The notes under the pieces: generated by a model
Databases searched by the model: none
What the model saw: the letters and a program-made list of their open reading frames with translations, nothing else
What the model was told of the DNA's origin: nothing
Shown here: positions 1-14,038 of the stretch, piece after piece
Position numbering within the stretch: position 1 is the first letter of the stretch
How the letters are laid out: the number at the start of each line of letters is the position of its first letter
Source of the DNA: Metabacillus malikii
Lineage (GTDB): Bacteria; Bacillota; Bacilli; Bacillales; Bacillaceae
Length of the DNA stretch: 64,000 bases
Direction of reading: 5' to 3'
Assembly: GCF_030813355.1 (NCBI RefSeq)
Contig: NZ_JAUSUD010000011.1
Coordinates: 1-64,000 of the forward strand
Made by a program: the position numbers and the translations under genes

Positions 1-211
1 TTTGGTCATTATTCGCTATCATATAGAGGACACCTCTTCTGTATGGAATTTTGATTCTCGACAAATCAACTATACCAAACGGATAGGTGTTTTTTTATGC
101 ATTTTTATTGTGTCAATGATCGTACTTGAATGACATTAGCAACTACTGTTGGTTGAACCTATCGCTCATTTTTCGATGCGAAAGTTGAGTTAATAGAATA
201 TGTTTGGTCTT

Positions 212-395
212 TTAATTTGGCTGTTTTCGTAAATATTGTTGCTTTTAACTGAGTTATCGTTTAGGCTTTGTCTCCTCTTGCAGTACCGCTTTCCTCAGGG
301 TGGGTGCTGAGCCTCCTCAGCGTAAACGCCTGCTCACCTCTTCCATGCATCTCGGAGGGGTCCCGCAATCAGATCCCCTCAAACTATATTTAGGA
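212..395 (+). repeat. Family A dispersed repeat, copy 1
   Basis: The copy begins with GGCTGTTTTCGTAAATATTG, runs through GTTGCTTTTAACTGAGTTATCGTTTAGG, shown here as two pieces of one motif, and continues into a GC-rich core with CTCAGCGTAAACGCCTGC. Closely similar sequence occurs near 11343, 41453 and 62597, and reversed at 1094-1196. It contains no open frame. The rest of positions 1-402 shows nothing I can name: the first 110 bases can fold into an imperfect hairpin ending in a T-run near 90-97. The right boundary of the repeat is unclear. Confidence 0.75.
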
Positions 396-402
396 TAATC
401 TA

Positions 403-534
403 CTATATTTGTTCATTAACTGTTGGAAGATGCTCATCATAGATTTGTATATTTTTCAGTGGTTCAAACCGTCCCTCTCCATCATAAAAGCCTTGAGAAT
501 ATACTTTGGGAGATGATATTCCATAGCTGCTCAT
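403..534 (-). CDS. Small overlapping reading frame of 43 codons, unidentified
   Basis: An ATG at 534-532 opens a frame that runs to TAG at 403, shifted by one base relative to the thioredoxin-like gene and overlapping its last 53 bases. Its downstream part reads as ordinary protein, for example YDGEGRFEPLKNIQIYDEH, with few rare codons. No good ribosome binding site precedes the ATG; only GGAAG lies directly against it. It could be a small translationally coupled protein, the true tail of the thioredoxin-like protein separated by a one-base frameshift, or chance. The upstream gene already has a family-like end, which argues against the frameshift reading. I do not recognise it. Confidence 0.3.
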   Translation of the reverse strand: MSSYGISSPKVYSQGFYDGEGRFEPLKNIQIYDEHLPTVNEQI

Positions 535-1033
535 CTTCCATATAGCGTTCTTTTAGATTTTTTATCATTTCATCTTGTCTTTCCTTGTAGTCTGATGATT
601 CTTTAGCTGGAAGCTTGTTTCTTTCAGCATCTACGATTTGCTGAATGTAATCAGCCCTTGGGCCCCATACTGCTTGTTCGTTGCCGTTTGAATCAATAAA
701 TATAAATATCGGAATCGCTCGGGCTGTTCCATTAGTTAAATATTGATCCATTAATTCTAGATTTTCATCTCTTAAAATAAATCGAACTTTCATATTTGTT
801 TCTGCAGCAATTTTCATTAGTATTGGTATATTTACTAGAGCGTCTCCACACCAATCTTCTGTAATGACTATGACGTCAATTTGTTTCATCGACATTTTTT
901 TGATATCCTGTTGCAACGATTCATCAATTGTGAACCTTTCATAGATTGAAAGCATTTCATCCTTATTGACTTGCATATGTTGTTGATATTGTTCATATGT
1001 CATTCCTTTGTTAAACCATTGTTTCAAGTTCAT
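482..1033 (-). CDS. Thioredoxin-like family protein (Thioredoxin_9 type)
   Basis: The predicted soluble protein of 183 residues has a thioredoxin fold core. A beta strand ends in TEDWCGD near residues 59-65, and a cis-proline segment AIPIFIFID lies near 110. The redox motif is WCGD instead of WCxxC, so only one catalytic cysteine remains, as is known for this Bacillaceae family; the substrate is unknown. The start chosen is the ATG at 1033, preceded by GAGGTGA at a good distance; a GTG three codons upstream lies inside that binding site and is less likely. The neighbours are unrelated, so context gives no function. The 3' end overlaps a second reading frame (403-534). Confidence 0.85.
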   Translation of the reverse strand: MNLKQWFNKGMTYEQYQQHMQVNKDEMLSIYERFTIDESLQQDIKKMSMKQIDVIVITEDWCGDALVNIPILMKIAAETNMKVRFILRDENLELMDQYLTNGTARAIPIFIFIDSNGNEQAVWGPRADYIQQIVDAERNKLPAKESSDYKERQDEMIKNLKERYMEDEQLWNIISQSIFSRLL

Positions 1034-1093
1034 GCAGGTCACCTCTATTAATTAATTTAGTTTTTTCTCTCTCTATTGTGACTTACTAGGTTT

Positions 1094-1196
1094 ATTGGGA
1101 TCTCACCACCACCCCCGCGGAAAGCGAGAACTGTAGCGGAGACCAACCCAAACCGCTAACTATGTATAAAGCAACAATGTATACGAAAACAGCCTA
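1094..1196 (-). repeat. Family A dispersed repeat, copy 2 (reverse)
   Basis: Read on the minus strand the copy starts TAGGCTGTTTTCGTATACAT, then TTGTTGCTTTATAC, and proceeds to CTCGCTTTCCGCGGGGG. This matches the 5' half of the plus-strand copies at 212 and 11343. It fills the gap between the HTH gene and the thioredoxin-like gene. Its first bases, TAG, form the stop codon of the HTH gene. Confidence 0.75.
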
Positions 1197-1382
1197 TGGT
1201 TTAAATAGTTCATCAACTTTGACACCTAAGTTTTTAGCTAATTCAAATGCAAGCTCTAGACTTGGATTATATTTATTGTTTTCTATTGCATTAATTGTCT
1301 GCCGGGTGACATCGCATAATTCTGCTAACTTCCCTTGTGAGATATTTAGCCTTTCACGATATTTTCTAATATCATTTTTCAA
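1194..1382 (-). CDS. Small XRE-family HTH transcriptional regulator
   Basis: The 62-residue protein is almost entirely a Cro/C1-type helix-turn-helix. RERLNISQGKLAELCDVTRQ near residues 9-28 forms the helices, with ISQ-LAE-VTRQTIN-IE as family signature and PSLELAFELAKNLGV as the fourth and fifth helices. It should bind DNA as a dimer; the targets are unknown. The start is TTG at 1382, preceded by AAAGGAG eight bases upstream. A strong promoter (1434-1462) with a repeated decamer lies upstream, which suggests autoregulation. Homologues often sit beside a small membrane protein gene, but none is present here. The stop codon comes from the edge of a dispersed repeat, so the last residues may have been changed by its insertion. 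Confidence 0.85.
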   Translation of the reverse strand: MKNDIRKYRERLNISQGKLAELCDVTRQTINAIENNKYNPSLELAFELAKNLGVKVDELFKP

Positions 1383-1410
1383 GGAATCATCTCCTTTGTC
1401 GTAAGTGTAT

Positions 1411-1471
1411 TGTCAAAGATGTTTTACACATCTATTGTAAAATAATCACATTTTACTGTCAAAGATTTTTG
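1411..1471 (-). promoter_or_regulatory. Promoter and candidate operator of the HTH gene
   Basis: On the minus strand TTGACA (1457-1462) and TACAAT (1434-1439) are separated by exactly 17 bases, close to the sigma-A consensus. The decamer ATCTTTGACA occurs twice, once over the -35 box and once about 46 bases downstream near the start of transcription (1411-1420). A direct repeat spanning both ends of a promoter is a plausible site for the HTH protein, but this is inference. Confidence 0.6.
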
Positions 1472-1615
1472 TCACCTTTATAAATTAGTTTTTACTATTC
1501 TTAACTATAAAATCTCTCGAACGAAAGCAAATTTGAAATTAAGAAAATCACCATTTAATTAGAAGCGGATAGTCGCTAAACGTATTAATGCTAATAGCCG
1601 TTTGATATTGGGGCT

Positions 1616-1650
1616 CTTCGCACAACACATGTTACATGTGTTGTGCGAAG
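1616..1650. repeat. Perfect 35-base palindrome
   Basis: Two 17-base arms starting CTTCGCACAACACATGT are exact reverse complements and are separated by one T. It lies between the HTH promoter and the pyr operon terminator. No T-run follows on either strand, so it is not a standard terminator. It may be a protein-binding site, a cruciform or a small repeat element. Confidence 0.8.
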
Positions 1651-1675
1651 TCTCCATCATACTGCAACTGCCAAC

Positions 1676-1737
1676 AAAAAATCCGAACTAACACGAAATT
1701 CAGATTAGAATTTCATTTGATAGTCCGGATTTTAATA
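1676..1737 (-). terminator. Terminator of the pyr operon
   Basis: Downstream of pyrE the minus strand carries a long hairpin whose base pairs AAATCCG with CGGATTT. An inner GAAATT/AATTTC stem follows, and the hairpin ends in a run of six T. Confidence 0.8.
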
Positions 1738-1768
1738 TTTCTGGAAACTGCAGGCCAAGATTCGTACC

Positions 1769-2400
1769 TTAACTATTTAGCCATGCTTCAGATGAAGGAT
1801 TTTCTCTCCAACTTTTTAACTTATTGATATCTTGCTCATTTATGTATCCTTCTGTCACAGCGACATCAATCAAAGTATCATAATCACTTAAAGAAACAGC
1901 ATGAATGTTTGCTTCAGCAAGTTTGTTTTCTCCAATTGTTAAGCCATATGTAAATATTGAGACAATCCCAAGCACGTCACAACCCGCAGCACGTAACGCT
2001 TCTACTGCAGTAATTGCACTACCGCCTGTAGATACTAAATCTTCAACAACTACTACTTTTTGACCTTCACGTACTTGTCCTTCAATTTGATTTCCTTTAC
2101 CATGTCCTTTTGCTTTACTTCTTACATAGCACATTGGTAAATTGAGTTTATCACTAACCCAAGCTGCATGGGGAATTCCAGCCGTTGCGGTTCCTGCAAT
2201 AACCTCCACATCGGTGTAGTGCTCTTGAATTAAGCTTGAAAGACCTTCAGCAATTTGCGAGCGTAGATTTGGGAAGGACAACGTTAGACGATTATCACAA
2301 TAGATTGGAGATTTCAGCCCACTCGACCAAGTAAATGGCTCATTTGGCTGAAGATATACTGCCTTAATTTCTAATAATTGCTTTGCGATTGATTGCTTCA

Positions 2401-2401
<1 letters not shown>
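1769..2401 (-). CDS. pyrE: Orotate phosphoribosyltransferase PyrE
   Basis: PyrE transfers orotate to PRPP to give OMP, the fifth step of de novo UMP synthesis, in the cytosol. The 210-residue protein has the PRPP-binding motif [14 protein letters not shown] near residues 118-131 and the N-terminal [14 protein letters not shown] segment typical of the family. The length is normal. It is the last gene of the pyr operon. Its ATG overlaps the pyrF stop by one base (TAATG), implying coupled translation, and a terminator follows. The call is secure. Confidence 0.98.
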
Positions 2402-4799
<2,398 letters not shown>

Positions 4800-4803
<4 letters not shown>

Positions 4804-7800
4804 GTCAAGCTCACCTCTAGCTGTGGGTTTTTCTTCATTGTTTCTGTTGAAAATGTCATTGATTCTAGTACTCTTAAAATCGCATCTGCTGTATCTAGTG
4901 ATGTTAAACATGGAATTCCATTTTCGACAGATTCACGACGGATTTTAAAGCCGTCTCTTGCTGGTTGTTTACCTTTTGTTAATGTATTTATAACAAACTG
5001 TGCTTCACCTTTACGGATAACATCTAGTAAATTAGGTTCCTCTGCACCAATTTTATTGACCACTTTTGCTGGAATATTATATGACTGAATATATTGTGCT
5101 GTACCACTCGTGGCTAGAATTTGATAGCCGATTTCATGGAAACGTCTTGCAATCTCTAAGCCTTCCTCTTTATCTTTATCAGCAACAGTCAGAAGAACTG
5201 ACCCATGGTTTTTAATTTGAATACCTGATGCTACTAGTGCTTTATATAAAGCTTTCTCTAGTGTAACATCCTTACCCATTACTTCACCTGTTGATTTCAT
5301 TTCTGGTCCTAGCGTGATGTCAACGTTACGAAGCTTTGCAAATGAAAACACAGGCGCCTTAACATATACTCCTTCACTTTCAGGGTATAATCCTGATTCA
5401 TAGCCCAATTGTTCTAAAGTTGCACCTAGGATAACCTTCGTTGCAAGATTTGCCATAGGAACACCAGTAATCTTGCTCAAAAATGGTACTGTCCGACTTG
5501 AGCGAGGATTGACCTCAAGTACGTATACATCACCTTTAGATAAAACAAATTGGATATTTAGAAGGCCAATAATGTTTAACCCTTTTGCTAGGCTTGTCGT
5601 ATACTCAATAATTTTGCTTTTTACTTCTGCTGATAACGATTGTGGTGGATAAACCGCAATTGAGTCACCAGAGTGAACACCTGCGCGTTCAATATGTTCC
5701 ATAATTCCTGGTATTAAAACGGTATTCCCATCAGAAATGGCATCCACTTCAATTTCTTTCCCTGTCAAATATTTATCAATCAGAACTGGGTGTTGTGGAT
5801 TAATTTTGACCGCGTTTTTCATATAGTGTAATAGTTCAGATTCCTGATAGACTATTTCCATCGCACGTCCACCTAGAACATATGAAGGACGCACTAGTAC
5901 AGGGTAACCGATATTTGCTGCGATTTTAACTGCTTGCTCTACTGAAGTAGCTGTTTTTCCTAACGGTTGTGGTACATTTAGTGTTGCAAGTGTTTGTTCA
6001 AATTTATCACGGTCCTCAGCACGGTCTAAATCTTCTAAAGAAGTACCAAGTATTTTTACACCTCTAGCTTGCAGCTCACTTGCAAGGTTAATCGCAGTTT
6101 GTCCACCGAATTGAACGACAACACCTTTAGGTTTTTCTAAATCTATAATGTGCATCACATCTTCAATCGTTAACGGCTCAAAGTATAATTTATCTGAAAT
6201 ACTGAAATCGGTTGAAACTGTTTCGGGATTGTTATTTACAATAATCGCTTCATATCCTGCTTCTTTTATTGCCCATACTGAGTGAACAGTAGCATAGTCA
6301 AATTCTACTCCTTGACCGATACGAATTGGTCCAGAGCCTAGTACTACAACACTTTCTCTATCAGTAACAATTGATTCATTCTCTTCTTCAAACGTTCCGT
6401 AAAAATAAGGTGTAGCCGATTCAAATTCTGCTGCACATGTATCGACCATTTTATAAACTGGTGTAATACTTGCTTGTTTACGTAATTCATAAACTTCTAG
6501 CTCACTCGTATTCCATAAGCTAGCAATCTCAGAGTCTGAGAAGCCCATTTCCTTTGCTTTTTGAAGAGTAGTAAGCTCATATGGATTTTCCTTTATATTT
6601 TGTTCAAATGTAATTATTTTCTCAATTTTCATTAAGAAAAATAAATCAATTTCGCTCCATTCATGGATTTGCTCTTTCGTAACACCTCTTCTAAATGCTT
6701 CAGCAATGTAGAACAGTCGTTCATCACCAGCTTTACGAATTCGTTTTTCAATCAGCTCATCTGAAAATGTTTCAGCATCATTTAATCGTAAGTAAGAGAC
6801 ATCTGATTCTAATGAGCGGACTGCTTTTAATAAAGATTCTTCAAGAGTCCGACCGATTGCCATTACTTCACCAGTTGCCTTCATTTGCGTCCCTAAACGG
6901 CGATTTGCTGATTCAAACTTATCAAATGGCCAGCGTGGAATTTTTGAAACGATATAGTCTAAGGCAGGTTCAAAACAAGCGTATGTTTTACCTGTTACTG
7001 GATTTTCCATTTCATCAAGTGTTAGACCAACAGCAATTTTCGCTGCTAATTTCGCAATTGGATAACCAGTCGCTTTTGAAGCTAGTGCTGACGAGCGGCT
7101 TACACGAGGATTAACCTCAATAATGTAATATTTAAAGCTATTTGGGTCTAATGCAAGTTGAACATTACAGCCCCCTTCGATTTTAAGAGCACGAATAATT
7201 TTCAATGAGACATTACGGAGCATTTGATACTCACGGTCACTTAATGTTTGACTCGGCGCAAAAACGATTGAATCACCTGTATGAACACCTACTGGGTCAA
7301 AGTTTTCCATGTTACAAACAACGATAGCATGGTCATTTGAATCACGCATAACCTCGTATTCAATTTCTTTATAACCAGCAATGCTTTTTTCTAGTAGACA
7401 TTGTGTAACTGGACTATTCTTTAAACCACTTGAGACAATTTCAATTAGTTCTTCTTCATTCTCACAAATTCCGCCACCAGTACCACCTAATGTATATGCA
7501 GGGCGGACGATAACCGGGTAACCTATTTTGTCGACAAATGCTCGGGCTTCGTCTAAGTTATGAATAATATCACTTTCTGGAACTGGCTCATTTAAATCAT
7601 TCATTAATGTTCGAAAAAGGTCACGGTCTTCCGCTTGTTTAATTGCTGATAGCTTTGTTCCAAGTATTTCTACACCACACTCATCTAAAACACCTGATTC
7701 CGCTAATTCTACTGCAAGATTTAATCCAGTTTGACCACCAAGTGTTGGGACGAGTGCATCTGGACGTTCTTTACGAATAATATTACTTAGAAACTCTAGT

Positions 7801-8009
7801 GTGAGAGGCTCAATATAAACCTTATCAGCAATCTCTGTATCAGTCATAATCGTTGCTGGATTTGAGTTCACTAATACGACTTCATAGCCCTCTTCTTTAA
7901 GTGCGATACATGCTTGCGTTCCTGCGTAGTCAAACTCTGCAGCTTGACCAATTACGATTGGACCTGAACCGATAACAAGAATTTTATTTATGTCAGTACG
8001 TTTTGGCAT
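4800..8009 (-). CDS. carB: Carbamoyl-phosphate synthase large subunit, pyrimidine type
   Basis: CarB (PyrAB) makes carbamoyl phosphate from bicarbonate, two ATP and ammonia channelled from CarA. The 1069 residues show the usual layout. A first ATP-grasp half (about 1-400; [17 protein letters not shown] at the start) and an oligomerisation region come first. A second ATP-grasp half follows (about 550-930; [19 protein letters not shown]). The C-terminus is an MGS-type allosteric domain (about 935-1069). It lies inside the pyr operon, so it should be the uridine-nucleotide-controlled enzyme and not the arginine one. Its ATG overlaps the carA stop by one base. Confidence 0.98.
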
Positions 8010-9090
8010 TATAGAACCCCTTCTTTCTTATTCGCTTCAATCATTTCTAAAAATTGGTCAAATAGTCCATTTGCATCCTCAGGACCTGGTGATGCTTCAG
8101 GATGGTATTGAACCGTAAATGCTGGTGCTGTTTTATGTTTTAAACCTTCGACAGTGCCGTCATTTAAGGCAACATGCGTAATTTCAAGGTCTGTATGATT
8201 AATCGATTCAGCCGTTACTGTGTAGCCATGATTTTGTGAAGTAATATCTACTTTACCTGTGCTAAGCTCCTTTACAGGATGGTTCGAACCACGGTGACCA
8301 AACTTCATTTTTTCTGTATTAGCTCCTGAAGCTAAAGCAAATAGTTGATGACCTAAACAAATTCCGAATAACGGTATTTTCCCAAGTATTCCTTTAATCA
8401 TTTCGATTGCTTCAGGTACATCCTTCGGGTCTCCAGGACCGTTTGATAACATAATTCCGTCTGGTTTTAATTGTAGTACCTCTTCTGCAGTAATTGTATG
8501 TGGAACAACAACGATATCACAGTTTCGTTTATTTAACTCTCTTAAAATACCATGCTTCATACCGTAATCTACTAATACAACGCGATGACCTCTCCCTGGA
8601 CTTGGATAGGCAGTTTTCGTAGATACTGTTTCAACTTGATTTGTTTGTAACTCTGTTTTGTTTAATTTAGCAATTACCTCTTCAGGATTTGCGTCAGCTG
8701 AACAAATTGCCCCTTTTAATGTACCGTACATTCTAATGATTCTAGTTAGCTTTCTTGTATCGATTCCTGAGATACCAGGAATATTTTTCATTTTAAAATA
8801 TTCGTCAATCGAATATTCATTTCTCCAGTTTGATGGATAATCACAATACTCTTTTACGACAAATCCGTGGATGAATGGAGAAATTGTCTCAAAATCATCG
8901 CGATTAATGCCGTAGTTTCCTATTAAAGGATATGTTAATGTCACAATCTGACCGCAATATGATGGGTCTGACAAAATTTCTTGATAGCCAGTCATTCCTG
9001 TATTGAATACTACTTCACCGATATTTTCTTTATCACTACCAAAGCCTTCTCCTAAAAATACTGTACCGTCTTCTAAAATTAATTGTCTTT

Positions 9091-9094
<4 letters not shown>
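8009..9094 (-). CDS. carA: Carbamoyl-phosphate synthase small subunit, pyrimidine type
   Basis: CarA (PyrAA) is the glutaminase that supplies ammonia to CarB. The 361-residue protein has an N-terminal CPSase domain ([19 protein letters not shown]) and a C-terminal class I amidotransferase domain with the nucleophile in [13 protein letters not shown] and the His/Glu in YHPEASPGP. The start at 9094 overlaps the pyrC stop as ATGA, with GGAGG nine bases upstream. An eight-residue extension upstream would begin inside pyrC and is rejected. It is translationally coupled on both sides. Confidence 0.97.
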
Positions 9095-11314
<2,220 letters not shown>

Positions 11315-11342
11315 TTAGTATCCTTAACACTTTATTTTTTTC

Positions 11343-11567
11343 TTTCTAAAAGGCTGTTTTCGTAAACATTGCTGCTTTTAACCGAGTTGTCGTTTAGGGT
11401 TTGTTTCCGCTACAGTACTCGCTTTCCGCGGGGTGGGTGGCGAGCCTCCTCAGCGTAAACGCCTGCGGGGTCTCGCCTCTCCCACGCATCCCGCAGGAGT
11501 CTCGCACTTCCGCTCCAACAAACCCTTAAAAAGATTAGTGCAAACAGCTACAACCTTTTAGAAAAGA
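11343..11567 (+). repeat. Family A dispersed repeat, copy 3, inside the pyr operon
   Basis: This is the most complete copy. The left end is AAAGGCTGTTTTCGTAAACA, the core includes CGCTTTCCGCGGGGTGGGTG, CTCAGCGTAAACGCCTGCGG and CATCCCGCAGGAGTCTCGC, and the right end AAAAGAGCTTTCT is an imperfect inverted copy of the left. It lies between the pyrP-pyrB attenuator terminator and pyrB, in the opposite orientation to transcription, so its complement is in the pyrB 5' untranslated region. No open frame of note is inside it. Confidence 0.85.
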
Positions 11568-11684
11568 GCTTTCTAAAAAAATAACACCCTGTTTATCATT
11601 AACAGGGTGTTTTAAGGTAGAGCAAATTAAGGTACGTCCATACCGTCTCTTTGCCTTACACCCTTCTAAGCCTCACTGGACTTT
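11568..11684 (-). promoter_or_regulatory. PyrR-dependent attenuator before pyrB
   Basis: On the minus strand the PyrR-binding loop AGTCCAGTGAGGCTTAGAAG lies at about 11661-11680. A terminator hairpin follows, pairing AACACCCTGTT with AACAGGGTGTT (11583-11611), with a T-run. UMP-bound PyrR is known to stabilise the anti-antiterminator and favour termination. The terminator's T-run abuts the right end of the family A repeat. Confidence 0.9.
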
Positions 11685-11705
11685 CATTAAAAGATTTAAG
11701 CAAAC

Positions 11706-12983
11706 CTATGCATTTTCTCGATTTATTGTTTCTTTATCATTATGTGGGAGTATTAAGTTTAAAATTATCCCAATAATAGCAGCTAATGCCATTCCATGCA
11801 AATCGAAATTTCCATATTTAATTGTAGCTTCACCGATACCAATGACTAATATCACTGAAGAGATAATAAGATTACGTTTATTTCCTAAATCAAGATTGTT
11901 ATCTATCATCATACGTAGTCCACTAGAAGCGATGATACCGAATAGCAGTATCGATACCCCACCCATAACAGGTGTTGGAATTGTACTTATAAACGCTGAT
12001 ATCTTTCCAACAAATCCAAATACGATTGCTAGTACCGCAGCACCTGCTAAGACAAAGATACTATATACTCTTGTTATTGCAAGCACTCCTATATTTTCAC
12101 CATAAGTTGTATTTGGTGGTCCACCGATAAGAGCAGCTATCATTGTTGCAACTCCATCTCCCATAATTGAACGATGTAAGCCAGGCTTTTCAATATAATC
12201 TCTACCAACTACCTTACTTAACACTAATTGATGACCAATATGCTCAGAGATTGTAACAACTACTACTGGAACCATTAGTGCAATAATATCTAAGCTTAGC
12301 GTTGGAGTATAGTGAACAAACGGGAAAACAAAATTCGGTAACTCGAACCATTTAGCTTCAATTACTTTTGTAAAGTCAATAATTCCAATTGCCAGTGAAT
12401 AAAAATATCCGCCTGCAATACCGATTAAAACAGGGATTAGATTGAAAAACCCTTTAAAAAATATAGATGCAATGATTGTAATAAGTAAGGTTATAATTGC
12501 TACCGAGAAATATTGCAAGCTATATTCTTCACCATTTAATGTTGCCATATCTACTGCAGTTCCTGCTAAACCTAAGCCGATGACGATAATGACCGGCCCT
12601 ACTACAACCGGTGGTAGTATCTTCATTATCCATTTATGACCGGTTCCTTTAATAATTAATGCAATGATTCCGTACACTAAGCCAGCTAAAAAGCTTCCTA
12701 CCATCGCTGCGCCAATTCCACCTGCAGCTTTAGCTACAATTATCGGTGTAATAAACGCAAAAGATGAACCTAGGTATGCTGGTACTTGCCCCTTTGTAAT
12801 AAGCATGAATGCTAATGTTCCTAGACCGCTTGAGATTAGTGCAACTGAAGGATCCATTTCAACTAAGAATGGTACTAAAATTGTAGCACCAAACATTGCA
12901 AATAAGTGCTGGAAGCTTAATGTTAACCAATTTAGCGGTTTTGGTATATCGTGAATGTCTAATACTATTTGTTCATCTTTCAT
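11706..12983 (-). CDS. pyrP: Uracil permease PyrP
   Basis: PyrP is a membrane uracil:proton symporter of the NCS2 family. The 425-residue protein has about 12-14 hydrophobic segments, the N-terminal signature LSFQHLFAMFGATILVP and the substrate-site stretch GGPPNTTYGENIGV near residues 280-293. The start at 12983 has GGAGG eight bases upstream; an upstream in-frame extension of nine residues lacks a site. It sits between two PyrR attenuators, so it is repressed when uridine nucleotides are plentiful. Confidence 0.97.
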   Translation of the reverse strand: MKDEQIVLDIHDIPKPLNWLTLSFQHLFAMFGATILVPFLVEMDPSVALISSGLGTLAFMLITKGQVPAYLGSSFAFITPIIVAKAAGGIGAAMVGSFLAGLVYGIIALIIKGTGHKWIMKILPPVVVGPVIIVIGLGLAGTAVDMATLNGEEYSLQYFSVAIITLLITIIASIFFKGFFNLIPVLIGIAGGYFYSLAIGIIDFTKVIEAKWFELPNFVFPFVHYTPTLSLDIIALMVPVVVVTISEHIGHQLVLSKVVGRDYIEKPGLHRSIMGDGVATMIAALIGGPPNTTYGENIGVLAITRVYSIFVLAGAAVLAIVFGFVGKISAFISTIPTPVMGGVSILLFGIIASSGLRMMIDNNLDLGNKRNLIISSVILVIGIGEATIKYGNFDLHGMALAAIIGIILNLILPHNDKETINRENA

Positions 12984-13042
12984 GTCTAGTACCTCCGTTA
13001 TGAATATCATGTTAGTTAGTGTGTATGATGAATAATTGTCTA

Positions 13043-13150
13043 TTTATAAAAAATACCTCTTTGCAGTTTAGGCAAAGAGGCGCAAAAGAATATACTATCA
13101 GAATCGTTCTGATTGTATTCCTTTGACCCCTTTGTCGTCTCACAGGACGA
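13043..13150 (-). promoter_or_regulatory. PyrR-dependent attenuator between pyrR and pyrP
   Basis: On the minus strand a binding-loop variant GTCCTGTGAGACGACAAAGG lies at about 13128-13147. It is followed by a terminator pairing CCTCTTTGC with GCAAAGAGG (13056-13080) and a T-rich tail. The loop differs from the other two copies (GAGACGAC in place of GAGGCT) while keeping the compensated stem. Confidence 0.85.
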
Positions 13151-13163
13151 ATTTTAAAAGGGT

Positions 13164-13733
<570 letters not shown>

Positions 13734-13759
13734 TCATATTGCACTAAAAGGTCACCTTT

Positions 13760-13872
13760 TAAAAACGAAAACCCTCTCACCAAGCGATGAGAGGGTAGAC
13801 AAAGACACAATGTAACTAAGCTATATTTGCATAGTCAAATTCCGTTTTCCTTCTCAGCCTCTCGGGACTGTG
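13760..13872 (-). promoter_or_regulatory. PyrR-dependent attenuator in the pyr leader
   Basis: On the minus strand the binding loop CAGTCCCGAGAGGCTGAGAA lies at about 13851-13870. It is followed by a terminator pairing ACCCTCTCA with TGAGAGGGT (13771-13796) and a T-rich tail ahead of pyrR. This is the first of three attenuators in the operon. Confidence 0.92.
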
Positions 13873-13898
13873 TTAAAGGTCCTTATTAAGTTAAGTTT

Positions 13899-13927
13899 AT
13901 TATGCCAAATATGTAGAATGGTGTCAA
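13899..13927 (-). promoter_or_regulatory. pyr operon promoter
   Basis: TTGACA (13922-13927) and CATAAT (13899-13904) are separated by 17 bases on the minus strand. They lie just upstream of the leader attenuator, so transcription should start near 13892. Confidence 0.85.
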
Positions 13928-13987
13928 CAATTTTTTTAATATAGAAATTTGATATCGTTGTTTTGTTACTTTTTTACGTTCATTGCT

Positions 13988-14017
13988 GAAAAATAGAACA
14001 CGCTAATAGCGTGCTCC
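13988..14017 (-). terminator. Terminator after rluD
   Basis: A hairpin pairing CACGCT with AGCGTG is followed on the minus strand by a short T-run. It separates the lspA-rluD unit from the pyr promoter. Confidence 0.75.
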
Positions 14018-14038
14018 TTCGTTTTGTTTTGGGACTTA

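Noticed and set aside
2-133. Open plus-strand frame at the left edge ending in a hydrophobic stretch
   Set aside because: About 43 codons with no other support; the region also folds as a hairpin and chance is a fair explanation in AT-rich DNA.
1162-1404. Plus-strand frame opposite the HTH gene
   Set aside because: It is the complement of a clear HTH coding region and has no binding site.
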